NCBI GenBank assembly: GCA_031267155.1
Contig: JAIRZR010000020.1
Coordinates: forward strand, 1-5,170
Direction of reading: 5' to 3'
Length of the DNA: 5,170 nt
Source: Prevotellaceae bacterium
Lineage (GTDB): Bacteria; Bacteroidota; Bacteroidia; Bacteroidales; UBA932
A program made the translations under genes and the position numbers. This document shows, in pieces, positions 1-5,096 of the stretch. Positions within the stretch are counted from its first letter, which is position 1; each line of letters starts with the position of its first letter. A model generated the notes under the pieces. It saw only the letters and a list, made by a program, of their open reading frames with translations. It ran no database searches and was not told the DNA's origin.

Positions 1-209
1 TAAATGGTCGTCCAGTAGACGGACGTCGACTCCATGGCTACGGTCTTTATCCCGCAGGACACGGGTAAATCCCGGCACTGCAGCAAGTCTCCGGTAAATG
101 TTTTAAACCGGTGAACGACCGAAATGTTCAGTTGAAATTCGATATGCACGGGAACTGCAAACCTGACAAGTCTTTCAGAGAAAAAAAGATTGATGGGGTG
201 ATAGCATAG
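1..209 (-). pseudogene. IS110-family transposase remnant, N-terminal part, runs off left edge
   Basis: Read on the minus strand, the frame is open from an in-frame TAG at 285-287 to the window edge. From about position 200 it resembles the N-terminal RuvC-like (DEDD) domain of IS110-family recombinases. The clearest part is GIKTVAMESTSVYW at about 12-53, matching the family signature VAMESTGVYW with the glycine replaced by serine. Before it come FKTFTGDLLQ and the AVPV stretch, in the order expected for this family. The catalytic glutamate of AMEST (codon 30-32) is present. The region that should contain the first catalytic aspartate (GIDVGS in relatives) reads as FFSERLV, so the first Asp appears lost and a few residues seem deleted. 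There is no ATG in frame upstream. I infer a dead copy; the C-terminal half lies outside the window. The family assignment rests on motif recognition and is fairly secure; the extent of decay is less certain. Confidence 0.75.
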
Positions 210-435
210 ATTCAATCCCTCGCAGGGTACCTTCTGGATCCTGTTGCACCTTCGATATGTTAAATCGAAAAGATATTTACAAGTCTAATTTGTTCAAAAT
301 TAGATATATAAAAAATATTTTTATTGTTATTTAGTGTTGTGCCCCCCAAAGGGAGGTGGGGAAAAACTAAAATAAAAGGTGAAAATTGATGAAAAAAATG
401 AATGTAATAATAATAAAAAATGTGTATACTTTTTT
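210..435. other. A/T-rich intergenic stretch next to IS110 remnant
   Basis: No gene is supported here. On the minus strand this is the 5' flank of the IS110 remnant. It holds two small stem-loops: CCCT/AGGG with a 3-nt loop at 217-227, and TTCGAT/ATCGAA with a 7-nt loop at 251-269. Positions 300-330 are almost pure A/T. A G/C block follows at 342-361, a run of C, then AAA, then a G-rich run, which can fold on itself. Positions 362-435 are again A-rich. An 18-codon ORF at 389-445 has no recognisable product. Confidence 0.5.
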
Positions 436-587
436 CAGGACGTGACAGGCTGGCGCGCGTCAGCTAACTTTTAACTCTTAACTTTTAGTTCTTAACTCTA
501 AAAGTCCTGCCTTGCAGGCAGTAGCCGGAGGGTGGCCGTTTTCCGCAGGTCGTGACCTGCGGTTATGAAAATAAAGTCCTTCGGACT
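436..587. repeat. Cluster of short palindromes/hairpins, REP-like intergenic element
   Basis: At least five inverted repeats are packed into about 150 bp: GCTGGCG/CGTCAGC (449-464, one G-T pair), ACTTTTAG/CTAAAAGT (481-505, 9-nt loop), CCTGC/GCAGG with alternative register CTGCC/GGCAG (506-521), the perfect 9-bp CCGCAGGTC/GACCTGCGG (543-562), and AGTCC/GGACT with a TTC loop (575-587). The word CAGG-W-CGTGAC occurs twice, at 436-446 and 546-556, 110 bp apart. G/C content is visibly higher than in the A/T-rich flanks. All reading frames I checked are broken by stops. It lies downstream of the minus-strand EEP gene and could shape the 3' end of that transcript, but no T-run follows any stem, so I do not call a terminator. 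An intergenic repetitive element is the best description. Confidence 0.6.
465..497. repeat. Heptanucleotide tandem repeat, consensus YTTAACT
   Basis: Four complete 7-bp units and one partial unit lie in perfect phase: TAACT (465-469), TTTAACT (470-476), CTTAACT (477-483), TTTAGTT (484-490) and CTTAACT (491-497). The third full unit differs from the others at two positions. The period of 7 is not a multiple of 3 and the run is intergenic, so it is not a coding repeat. The last units also form part of a hairpin (arms 481-488 and 498-505). Confidence 0.8.
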
Positions 588-676
588 ATCACGCCTCAAG
601 AAAACTTTTAACAAATATTTTTTGAAATAATAACCGGATTTTTAACACTCCAGCCGTAATCAATGCAGCCGGCAGT

Positions 677-1723
677 TCAGTTTGTTATTCGGAAGACGGC
701 AAGATTACCTTTATGGTCGGATGGCCATACGCCTTTCGGCTTGACAAACACATCCTGAGATGTATCGGGACTTATCTTTCCATAGCATACAGATTCTGCC
801 GGTCCCACTATTCGGGCGTCCGTCAATCTTACACCGGGCTGCGGATGATAGTAGATGAAGTCGATTCTATCGCGTTCGTCGGCTTCGGAGGCAAAATGGA
901 GGCTCTTCAAGTTTGCGTCCACGTTTCCTGCGGGATAGGTGAATCCGGGATACTTTACCGCATCGGGATAAAGCTGGCGGTAGGAATCAATGTAGCCCGC
1001 CTTCTGCAGAAGTATGGAGACCTCCCAGTTGACGACAGTTCCGCGGTGATCCCGCAAGTCTCGGGTATCCTCCTGCCAGTCCAGATGCGAAGGCTCGTTG
1101 AGATCTCCTCCGACGATGACGATATGTCCGTTTGCGATTTCGGTCTCGGCATCTTTGATAAAGCCTGTGACAGCTTCGTCGCGCAATGCCACGCGGTTGG
1201 CGGCAAGTATGGTCTCCGCATCTGCAACCGGCGCATCGATTTTACTCCATGTGATTTCGCTGTATCCGCGCGGCAGGTAGGGCGCATAATACCTGTGGTC
1301 AAGGTGGGATGAATAGACCGTCGCCGTCCGTCCGTTTACGCTCAGCTGCGCTTTAAGTACCGGTCTGGAACGTTCTTCCGTCGGGAAAAGGAGCGATGCA
1401 TTTTCCAGCGTATATTTGGACAGGATTCCTACGCCTGCATTCTGTCCGTCGTCAAAATAGATTTTTCCCCTCTTTTTCAGTTCTTCGACGAGCCATCCGG
1501 TGAAGGGCTTTTCGCTTCCGGCGCTCAGTTCGCACAGCAACACCAGGTCAGCATCCGTCTGTTCGACAATATCAACAACTCCCTCCGGCGCTCCCGGCAC
1601 ATTTCTTGCCTGCATCCACAGATTCAGCTGCAGGACTTTCAGTTCCGTTTCCCTGTTTGTCGAGCATGAGCCTGAAACGAGGGCAAACAGCAACAGATAG
1701 AATAATGTTCTGTACGGTTTCAT
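677..1723 (-). CDS. Endonuclease/exonuclease/phosphatase-family protein, probable lipoprotein
   Basis: This 348-residue protein has the EEP (DNase I-like/APE1-like) fold, a metal-dependent phosphodiester or phosphomonoester hydrolase superfamily that includes nucleases, sphingomyelinases and inositol phosphatases. Visible motifs in order: LQLNLW (Asn34), LLCELS (metal-ligand Glu65), YSSHLDH (His140), GGDLNEPSHLDW (Asp207 and Asn209), RIDFIYYHP (Asp288) and the terminal SDHKGN (Asp336-His337). All catalytic positions of the fold are present, so it should be active. Residues 1-20 are a short basic start, a hydrophobic core and LVSGSC; Cys20 could be lipidated, although the lipobox is not ideal and no acidic export signal follows. 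Expected location is the cell envelope. The start codon lies 9 bp after the stop of the DUF3108 gene, with no promoter between, so the two genes are probably co-transcribed. The substrate (nucleic acid, phospholipid or sugar phosphate) cannot be told from sequence. Confidence 0.88.
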   Translation of the reverse strand: MKPYRTLFYLLLFALVSGSCSTNRETELKVLQLNLWMQARNVPGAPEGVVDIVEQTDADLVLLCELSAGSEKPFTGWLVEELKKRGKIYFDDGQNAGVGILSKYTLENASLLFPTEERSRPVLKAQLSVNGRTATVYSSHLDHRYYAPYLPRGYSEITWSKIDAPVADAETILAANRVALRDEAVTGFIKDAETEIANGHIVIVGGDLNEPSHLDWQEDTRDLRDHRGTVVNWEVSILLQKAGYIDSYRQLYPDAVKYPGFTYPAGNVDANLKSLHFASEADERDRIDFIYYHPQPGVRLTDARIVGPAESVCYGKISPDTSQDVFVKPKGVWPSDHKGNLAVFRITN

Positions 1724-1732
1724 TTACAATAA

Positions 1733-2638
1733 TTATTTCACAAGATTCAATGGATATTTGAGGTTTTCATGACGTATAAGCCTGCCTTTTACCTTGCCCA
1801 CGGTTATTGGAGATTCCAGTTCCAGAGGGACGTGATTTTTATCGTCCGATATCCAGAGGGTGATTTTTTCGTCACCCTTGAAAACCGCGCCGGCAATCAC
1901 CTCGACGGCGAATTTAAGACAGTTTACTTTGACTTTCAGCGCCTTTATCTTTTTCTGCTCTTTTCCCAGATACCTGCACTTGATGTTGAAAATATCATCG
2001 TCGAGCACAATCGACAGAGTATAGACCCTGTTTGGATATGCTTCGCTAAAATCGAGGTTTCTGAGATAGTAGAAATATGTTATCACATCCAGGGTGCAGT
2101 CTTCCAGATTCAGTTCAAACTTTTTCGGTTCGTTATGTCTTTTTTCTATGACAACATCCACCTTGTTGTTTTCCCAGTCGAAATTGTAGGTGTTTTTGAT
2201 AGTATAGCCACCCTCGCTTATGTCGCGGTGAAAATATACCGACTTGATGTCGGGAACGGTAAACCTGGATTCGTAAAAATCTCTTACCTTGAAAAACTTG
2301 TCGTAGAATTTATGCGTTTTAGCCTCGGCAGTCATGTGATATTCCGTCGGATGTATTTTGGTTTTGTTTGTTTTCAAAAACACTTCGCCCACATCCACGA
2401 ATATCGGTCCCCATGAATATGAGGCGGCATACGCCAAAGTTTCCCGGTTGTTGAATGCCAAATCCGACTCGCTTACGTTTGTCTTGCAAAGTTCCTGAGC
2501 CATGCCATCCGTGAACGCCAGCAATAGAAAGATGGCGGTAAAAAGAACTGTCCATTTCCCTGCTGCAGTCTTCAATTTGTCCGGATTGGCGATTATAAAC
2601 GGTTTTCCTGCTGTTTGATTCTGTTCGTATGTATTCAT
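1733..2638 (-). CDS. DUF3108 domain-containing exported protein
   Basis: This 301-residue protein matches the Bacteroidetes form of DUF3108, a family of exported proteins of unknown function. Recognisable family landmarks: ETLAYAASYSWGPIFVDVGE (residues 66-85), FFKVRDFYES (115-124), ISEGGYTIKNTYNFDW (140-155), and the C-terminal WISDDKNHVPLELE (262-275) followed by VGKVKGRL (280-287). A hydrophobic segment at about 30-43 ending GMAQ-ELC looks like a signal peptide, with cleavage likely near residue 47. The annotated ATG gives an unusually long n-region of about 27 residues. A TTG at 2573-2575 (residue 22) would give a normal-length signal and is a possible alternative start. I keep the ATG because the promoter at 2685-2717 would give it a leader of about 40 nt. 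It heads a two-gene operon with the EEP protein, suggesting a shared envelope task. The function is not known. Confidence 0.88.
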   Translation of the reverse strand: MNTYEQNQTAGKPFIIANPDKLKTAAGKWTVLFTAIFLLLAFTDGMAQELCKTNVSESDLAFNNRETLAYAASYSWGPIFVDVGEVFLKTNKTKIHPTEYHMTAEAKTHKFYDKFFKVRDFYESRFTVPDIKSVYFHRDISEGGYTIKNTYNFDWENNKVDVVIEKRHNEPKKFELNLEDCTLDVITYFYYLRNLDFSEAYPNRVYTLSIVLDDDIFNIKCRYLGKEQKKIKALKVKVNCLKFAVEVIAGAVFKGDEKITLWISDDKNHVPLELESPITVGKVKGRLIRHENLKYPLNLVK

Positions 2639-2662
2639 ATAATGTATCTTATAATGTATCTT
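2639..2662. repeat. Perfect 12-bp tandem duplication abutting a start codon
   Basis: ATAATGTATCTT occurs twice with no spacer, at 2639-2650 and 2651-2662 (plus-strand sense). On the minus strand the second copy ends directly at the ATG of the DUF3108 gene, so the duplication occupies most of the 5' untranslated region between the predicted promoter and the start. It replaces the place where a ribosome binding site would be and contains no Shine-Dalgarno motif. It is probably a recent slippage duplication. Confidence 0.9.
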
Positions 2663-2684
2663 AATTTTTTTACCTTACGGAGTG

Positions 2685-2717
2685 CAAAGTTATTAATTAT
2701 TTTTTATCCCGTACAAA
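2685..2717 (-). promoter_or_regulatory. Bacteroidetes-type promoter of the DUF3108-EEP operon
   Basis: On the minus strand, TTTG (2714-2717) is followed after 21 bp by TAACTTTG (2685-2692). This matches the Bacteroidetes primary sigma consensus TTTG, 19-21 bp, TAnnTTTG. Transcription should begin around 2677, leaving a leader of about 40 nt before the ATG at 2638. Confidence 0.8.
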
Positions 2718-2738
2718 ATTGTGCAATAAATACGGGAT
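2706..2738. promoter_or_regulatory. 8-bp inverted repeat at the -33 element, possible operator
   Basis: ATCCCGTA (2706-2713) and its exact complement TACGGGAT (2731-2738) flank a 17-bp A/T-rich spacer. The -33 TTTG of the DUF3108 promoter (2714-2717) lies immediately inside one arm. A regulator bound here would contact the promoter. The same repeat is also the strongest stem between miaB and the DUF3108 gene. On the minus strand it is followed by an A-rich run, not T-rich, so it does not look like a terminator for miaB. Regulatory role is inference. Confidence 0.4.
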
Positions 2739-2819
2739 TTTTGTCGTTGTCCGTGCGGGCATGATCCGCAATCCTCTGCAAAAGCGAAATGATTTTTTGA
2801 CACCCTCATTTTTTTGTTT

Positions 2820-4181
2820 TTACTTTCCTTTGAGCGTTGCCTGCGTACAGGCGATTATTTTGACTTTTATCAGATCGCCGATTTTGCGGTTTTCTTTCGG
2901 AAACACGACCATTTTGTTTTGTGGAGTACGTCCGCAGAGGTCGTTTTCGGAACGTTTCGAAGTATCTTCCACTAAAACCTCAAGCGTCGAGCCGATGTCT
3001 TTTTTGTGACTTGCTAAAGACAGTTCGCTCTGCAGATCAATTATTTCCATTAACCGTTTAACTTTCACCTCTTCGGGAACATCGTCCCTGAACTGCCGGG
3101 CAGCTTTTGTATTCGGACGTTCGGAATACTTGAACATGTATGCAAAATCATAGCCCACTTCTCTCATCAGCGAAAGGGTATCCTCGTGATCCTTTTGTGT
3201 TTCCCCGCAAAAACCGGCTATGATATCGGTCGAAATGGCGCAGTCGGGGATGATCTTGCGTATAGTTTCTATCCGCTGCAAATATTCCTCCCGTGTATAT
3301 TTCCTGTTCATACTCTGCAGGATAGAGGTACTTCCCGACTGAACGGGCAAATGGATATAATTACAGATATTATCGTATTTCGCCATGGTTTTCAGTACAT
3401 TGTCCGTCATATCCTTGGGATGGGAAGTCGAAAACCGTATACGCATGTCCGGCGTCGATTCCGCAACCGTAGCCAGCAAATCTGCAAAAGCCACACCGTT
3501 CCACGAATACGAATCCACATTCTGTCCCAAAAGTGTAACCTCCTTATAACCATTATCCGACAGCTCTTTCAATTCCCTGATGACTGTTTCGGGATTTCTG
3601 CTGCGTTCGCCTCCCCTGGTGTAGGGCACCACGCAGAATGCGCATACATTGTTACAGCCTCTCATTATTGATATAAAAGCCGTTACCCCTGTTTTATCCA
3701 GACGTACCGGACTTATATCTGCGTATGTTTCATCCCTCGAAAGCAGGACATTTATTCCCTTTTGTCCCGATTCGGTTTTTTCCACAAGTTTCGGTAATTC
3801 GCGGTAGGCGTCTGGACCGCTTACAATGTCCACAACATTGTTTTCCAGCAGGGATTCCTTCAGTCTTTCAGCCATGCAGCCAATCACTCCAATACTGACA
3901 TCCGGACGTTTTTTCTTCTCCAGCCTGAAATATTCGAGTCTGCCCCAAATCCTCTGTTCCGCATTATCCCTCACCGAACACGTATTTATCAAAATAAGGT
4001 TTGCATCGCCAATATCCTTAGTCACAGAGTATCCCGCATTCTGCATGATAGCCGCCACAACTTCGCTGTCGTTGACATTCATCTGGCATCCGTATGTTTC
4101 GATATACAGTTTGGGCCTGTCCCTGTCGAAAACGGGTCTGATTGAGCTTATATTTTTCCTGTCGAAACCTGCTGTCTGCAT
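2820..4181 (-). CDS. miaB: tRNA-2-methylthio-N6-dimethylallyladenosine synthase MiaB
   Basis: MiaB is a radical-SAM methylthiotransferase that converts i6A37 to ms2i6A37 in tRNAs reading codons starting with U, using two [4Fe-4S] clusters in the cytoplasm. The 453 residues show the full family architecture. The N-terminal UPF0004 domain has cluster ligands Cys32 (YGCQMN), Cys68 (NTCSVR) and Cys102 (GCMAER). The radical-SAM domain has the CxxxCxxC motif at Cys176, Cys180 and Cys183 in RGCNNVCAFCVVPYTRG, followed by GGERSR. Further core motifs are LLGQNVDSY (218-226), HLPVQSGS (277-284) and STDIIAGFCGET (317-328). A C-terminal TRAM domain spans about 389-450. The length is normal and no key residue is missing. 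NVDSY and the overall pattern fit MiaB better than RimO or MtaB. It starts at 4181, about 60 nt after a TATCTTTG promoter core, and is divergent from rplS. The DUF3108 operon downstream is separated by 181 bp and has its own promoter, so miaB is probably transcribed alone. Confidence 0.97.
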   Translation of the reverse strand: MQTAGFDRKNISSIRPVFDRDRPKLYIETYGCQMNVNDSEVVAAIMQNAGYSVTKDIGDANLILINTCSVRDNAEQRIWGRLEYFRLEKKKRPDVSIGVIGCMAERLKESLLENNVVDIVSGPDAYRELPKLVEKTESGQKGINVLLSRDETYADISPVRLDKTGVTAFISIMRGCNNVCAFCVVPYTRGGERSRNPETVIRELKELSDNGYKEVTLLGQNVDSYSWNGVAFADLLATVAESTPDMRIRFSTSHPKDMTDNVLKTMAKYDNICNYIHLPVQSGSTSILQSMNRKYTREEYLQRIETIRKIIPDCAISTDIIAGFCGETQKDHEDTLSLMREVGYDFAYMFKYSERPNTKAARQFRDDVPEEVKVKRLMEIIDLQSELSLASHKKDIGSTLEVLVEDTSKRSENDLCGRTPQNKMVVFPKENRKIGDLIKVKIIACTQATLKGK

Positions 4182-4190
4182 ATTTTATAT

Positions 4191-4210
4191 CTGTTTATAA
4201 ACTGTTTATA
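4191..4210. repeat. Short direct repeat in the miaB leader
   Basis: CTGTTTATA occurs at 4191-4199 and again at 4202-4210, an 11-bp period, 10 bp upstream of the miaB start. The leader otherwise has no Shine-Dalgarno motif and is A/T-rich. It resembles the longer tandem duplication just before the DUF3108 start. Confidence 0.7.
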
Positions 4211-4247
4211 CCTTAATTTATATCAATCTGCATTTTTTTTGCGGGTA

Positions 4248-4255
4248 CAAAGATA
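4248..4255 (-). promoter_or_regulatory. Probable miaB promoter -7 element
   Basis: On the minus strand this is TATCTTTG, a perfect match to the Bacteroidetes TAnnTTTG -7 box, placed to give a leader of about 60 nt before the miaB ATG. No TTTG is visible at the expected 19-21 bp upstream (about 4275-4280), so the -33 half is weak or absent. Confidence 0.5.
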
Positions 4256-4293
4256 GTAAATTCGAGGATTTTATGATTTTTTTGCATGGATAT

Positions 4294-4324
4294 TTTGCAG
4301 ATTCGAAATTAAGGATTATCTTTG
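4294..4324 (+). promoter_or_regulatory. Bacteroidetes-type promoter of rplS
   Basis: TTTG at 4294-4297 is followed after exactly 19 bp by TATCTTTG at 4317-4324, a full match to the TTTG, 19-21 bp, TAnnTTTG consensus. Transcription should start near 4331, giving a leader of roughly 67 nt. It probably also drives the tRNA-Arg gene after rplS. Confidence 0.82.
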
Positions 4325-4337
4325 CGCCGCAAAACAG

Positions 4338-4375
4338 GCAACCTCTTACAGTCGTAAAGATTTTGGTAACGTTGC
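4338..4375 (+). promoter_or_regulatory. rplS: Possible structured rplS leader
   Basis: GCAAC (4338-4342) can pair with GTTGC (4371-4375). Inside it, TCTTAC (4344-4349) can pair with GTAAAGA (4354-4360) with one bulged A, closing an AGTC tetraloop. The result is a two-part stem with an asymmetric internal loop, ending 22 nt before the ATG. Ribosomal protein genes often carry leaders that their product binds to limit its own synthesis, and leaders of this kind have been proposed for L19 in other bacteria. Whether this is one is inference; the outer stem is only 5 bp. Confidence 0.35.
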
Positions 4376-4397
4376 AATATTAAGATATATACAGAAA

Positions 4398-4757
4398 ATG
4401 GATTTAATAAAAATTGCACAACAGGCGTTCCTTGGAGAACAAAAACAGTATCCCAATTTCAGGGCAGGAGACACTATAACTGTGACATACAGAATTGTAG
4501 AAGGAAATAAAGAACGCTTACAAAAATTTAAAGGAGTGGTTATCCAGCGTAAAGGAACAGGAGTAACCAGGACGTTTACCGTCAGAAAAATGTCGGACAA
4601 TGTGGGAGTGGAAAGGATTTTCCCGATCAGTTCCCCGTTTATTCAGGCTATCGAAGTGAATAAAGCCGGTAAAGTTCGCAGAGCAAGAATATTTTACATG
4701 CGTAAACTTACAGGAAAGAAAGCGCGTATTAAAGAGCGTAAAATTTTTGTGAAATAA
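4398..4757 (+). CDS. rplS: 50S ribosomal protein L19
   Basis: L19 is a large-subunit protein at the interface with the 30S subunit. The 119-residue product is close to the usual length (about 115) and carries the family pattern throughout: FRAGDTITVTYRI (21-33), EGNKERLQKFKGVVIQRKG (35-53), TFTVRKMSDNVGVERIFP (59-76), SPFIQAIEV (79-87), and the basic C-terminal section ARIFYMRKLTGKKARIKE (96-113). The start at 4398 gives the standard N-terminus MDLIKIAQQAF. The region before it is A/T-rich with no Shine-Dalgarno motif, as is usual in Bacteroidetes. It has its own promoter, is divergent from miaB, and the tRNA-Arg gene begins 5 bp after its stop. It stands alone here, without rpsP-rimM-trmD, the partners it has in Proteobacteria and Firmicutes. 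Confidence 0.97.
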   Translation: MDLIKIAQQAFLGEQKQYPNFRAGDTITVTYRIVEGNKERLQKFKGVVIQRKGTGVTRTFTVRKMSDNVGVERIFPISSPFIQAIEVNKAGKVRRARIFYMRKLTGKKARIKERKIFVK

Positions 4758-4762
4758 TATCA

Positions 4763-4836
4763 GGCTCCGTAGCTTAATTGAATAGAGCATCTGACTACGG
4801 ATCAGAAGGTTACAGGTTTGAATCCTGTCGGAGTCA
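4763..4836 (+). tRNA. tRNA-Arg (anticodon ACG)
   Basis: A full 74-nt cloverleaf can be drawn. The acceptor stem GGCTCCG pairs with CGGAGTC (4829-4835), with one G-U pair. The D stem is GCTT/GAGC and the anticodon stem TCTGA/TCAGA (4790-4806). The anticodon ACG is at 4797-4799, flanked by T33 and G37. The variable loop is AGGTT and the T stem ACAGG/CCTGT. The discriminator A is at 4836 and CCA is not encoded. A34 should be deaminated to inosine by TadA so that the tRNA reads CGU, CGC and CGA. The T loop reads TTTGAAT (U56 instead of C56) and the D loop has a single G followed by A, which would restore a 19-56 pair as A-U. It lies 5 bp after rplS and probably depends on processing of the rplS transcript. 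Positions 4837-4915 downstream hold only a small GGCTG/CAGCC palindrome (4867-4878). Confidence 0.96.
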
Positions 4837-4915
4837 CAATATATAACGTCAACAATCTTTATAACAGGCTGGTCAGCCGAATTACAAAATATCCTTACAT
4901 TCAAGTCCTAACGGG

Positions 4916-5096
4916 TTTGAAATTACGAAAACTTCCAAAATGGAAACATAACAGGATGGTTATAATTTCACTGTCGGACATCACACAGGGGCGATTCCGG
5001 CTCTTTTTGCGGTCGCCCTGATCCATATATATTCCATCAGCTTTAGCCGGCGGAACATATTAATTTTAACTGCAAAATCATCTGAATATTAATCAT
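4916..5096 (-). pseudogene. IS982-family transposase remnant, N-terminal part, frameshifted
   Basis: On the minus strand, 5026 down to 4916 reads MDQGDRKKSRNRPC, then VMSDSEIITILLCFHFGSFRNFK. This is the characteristic N-terminal section of IS982-family transposases from Bacteroidetes, where relatives continue with HYY and the catalytic domain. Here the resemblance stops abruptly after FK (4916) and a TGA follows within a few codons. Upstream, a different frame reads DDFAVKINMF (5082 downward), resembling the DDFC motif that normally precedes this block, so at least one frameshift lies near 5027-5040. A further ATG at 5094-5096 is in yet another frame. The catalytic DDE domain is absent. Positions 5097-5170 are A/T-rich and show nothing recognisable; the terminal inverted repeats cannot be placed. 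The MSDSEI block is a confident match; the part above 5030 is tentative. Confidence 0.7.

Noticed and set aside
389..445. Short plus-strand ORF of 18 codons starting MKKMN
   Set aside because: It is A/T-rich, has no recognisable product or ribosome binding context, and ends inside the hairpin cluster; it is likely chance.
465..587. CRISPR array
   Set aside because: The repeats are 7 bp and contiguous, and the hairpins differ from one another; there are no regular spacers and no cas gene.
713..1312. Plus-strand ORF of 199 codons
   Set aside because: It lies wholly antisense to the EEP gene, whose catalytic motifs are all intact; the plus-strand translation matches no family I recognise.
1769..2416. 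Plus-strand ORF of 215 codons
   Set aside because: It is antisense to the DUF3108 gene and shows no domain of its own.
4867..4878. GGCTG/CAGCC palindrome after the tRNA as a terminator
   Set aside because: The stem is only 4-5 bp with a 2-4 nt loop and no T-run follows.
4518..4904. Minus-strand ORF of 128 codons
   Set aside because: It runs antisense through rplS and the tRNA gene, so it is a chance open frame.
4986..5020. Stem-loop (8 bp with one bulge) that could terminate the rplS-tRNA transcript
   Set aside because: No T-run follows it on the plus strand, and the sequence is explained as part of the IS982 coding remnant on the other strand.
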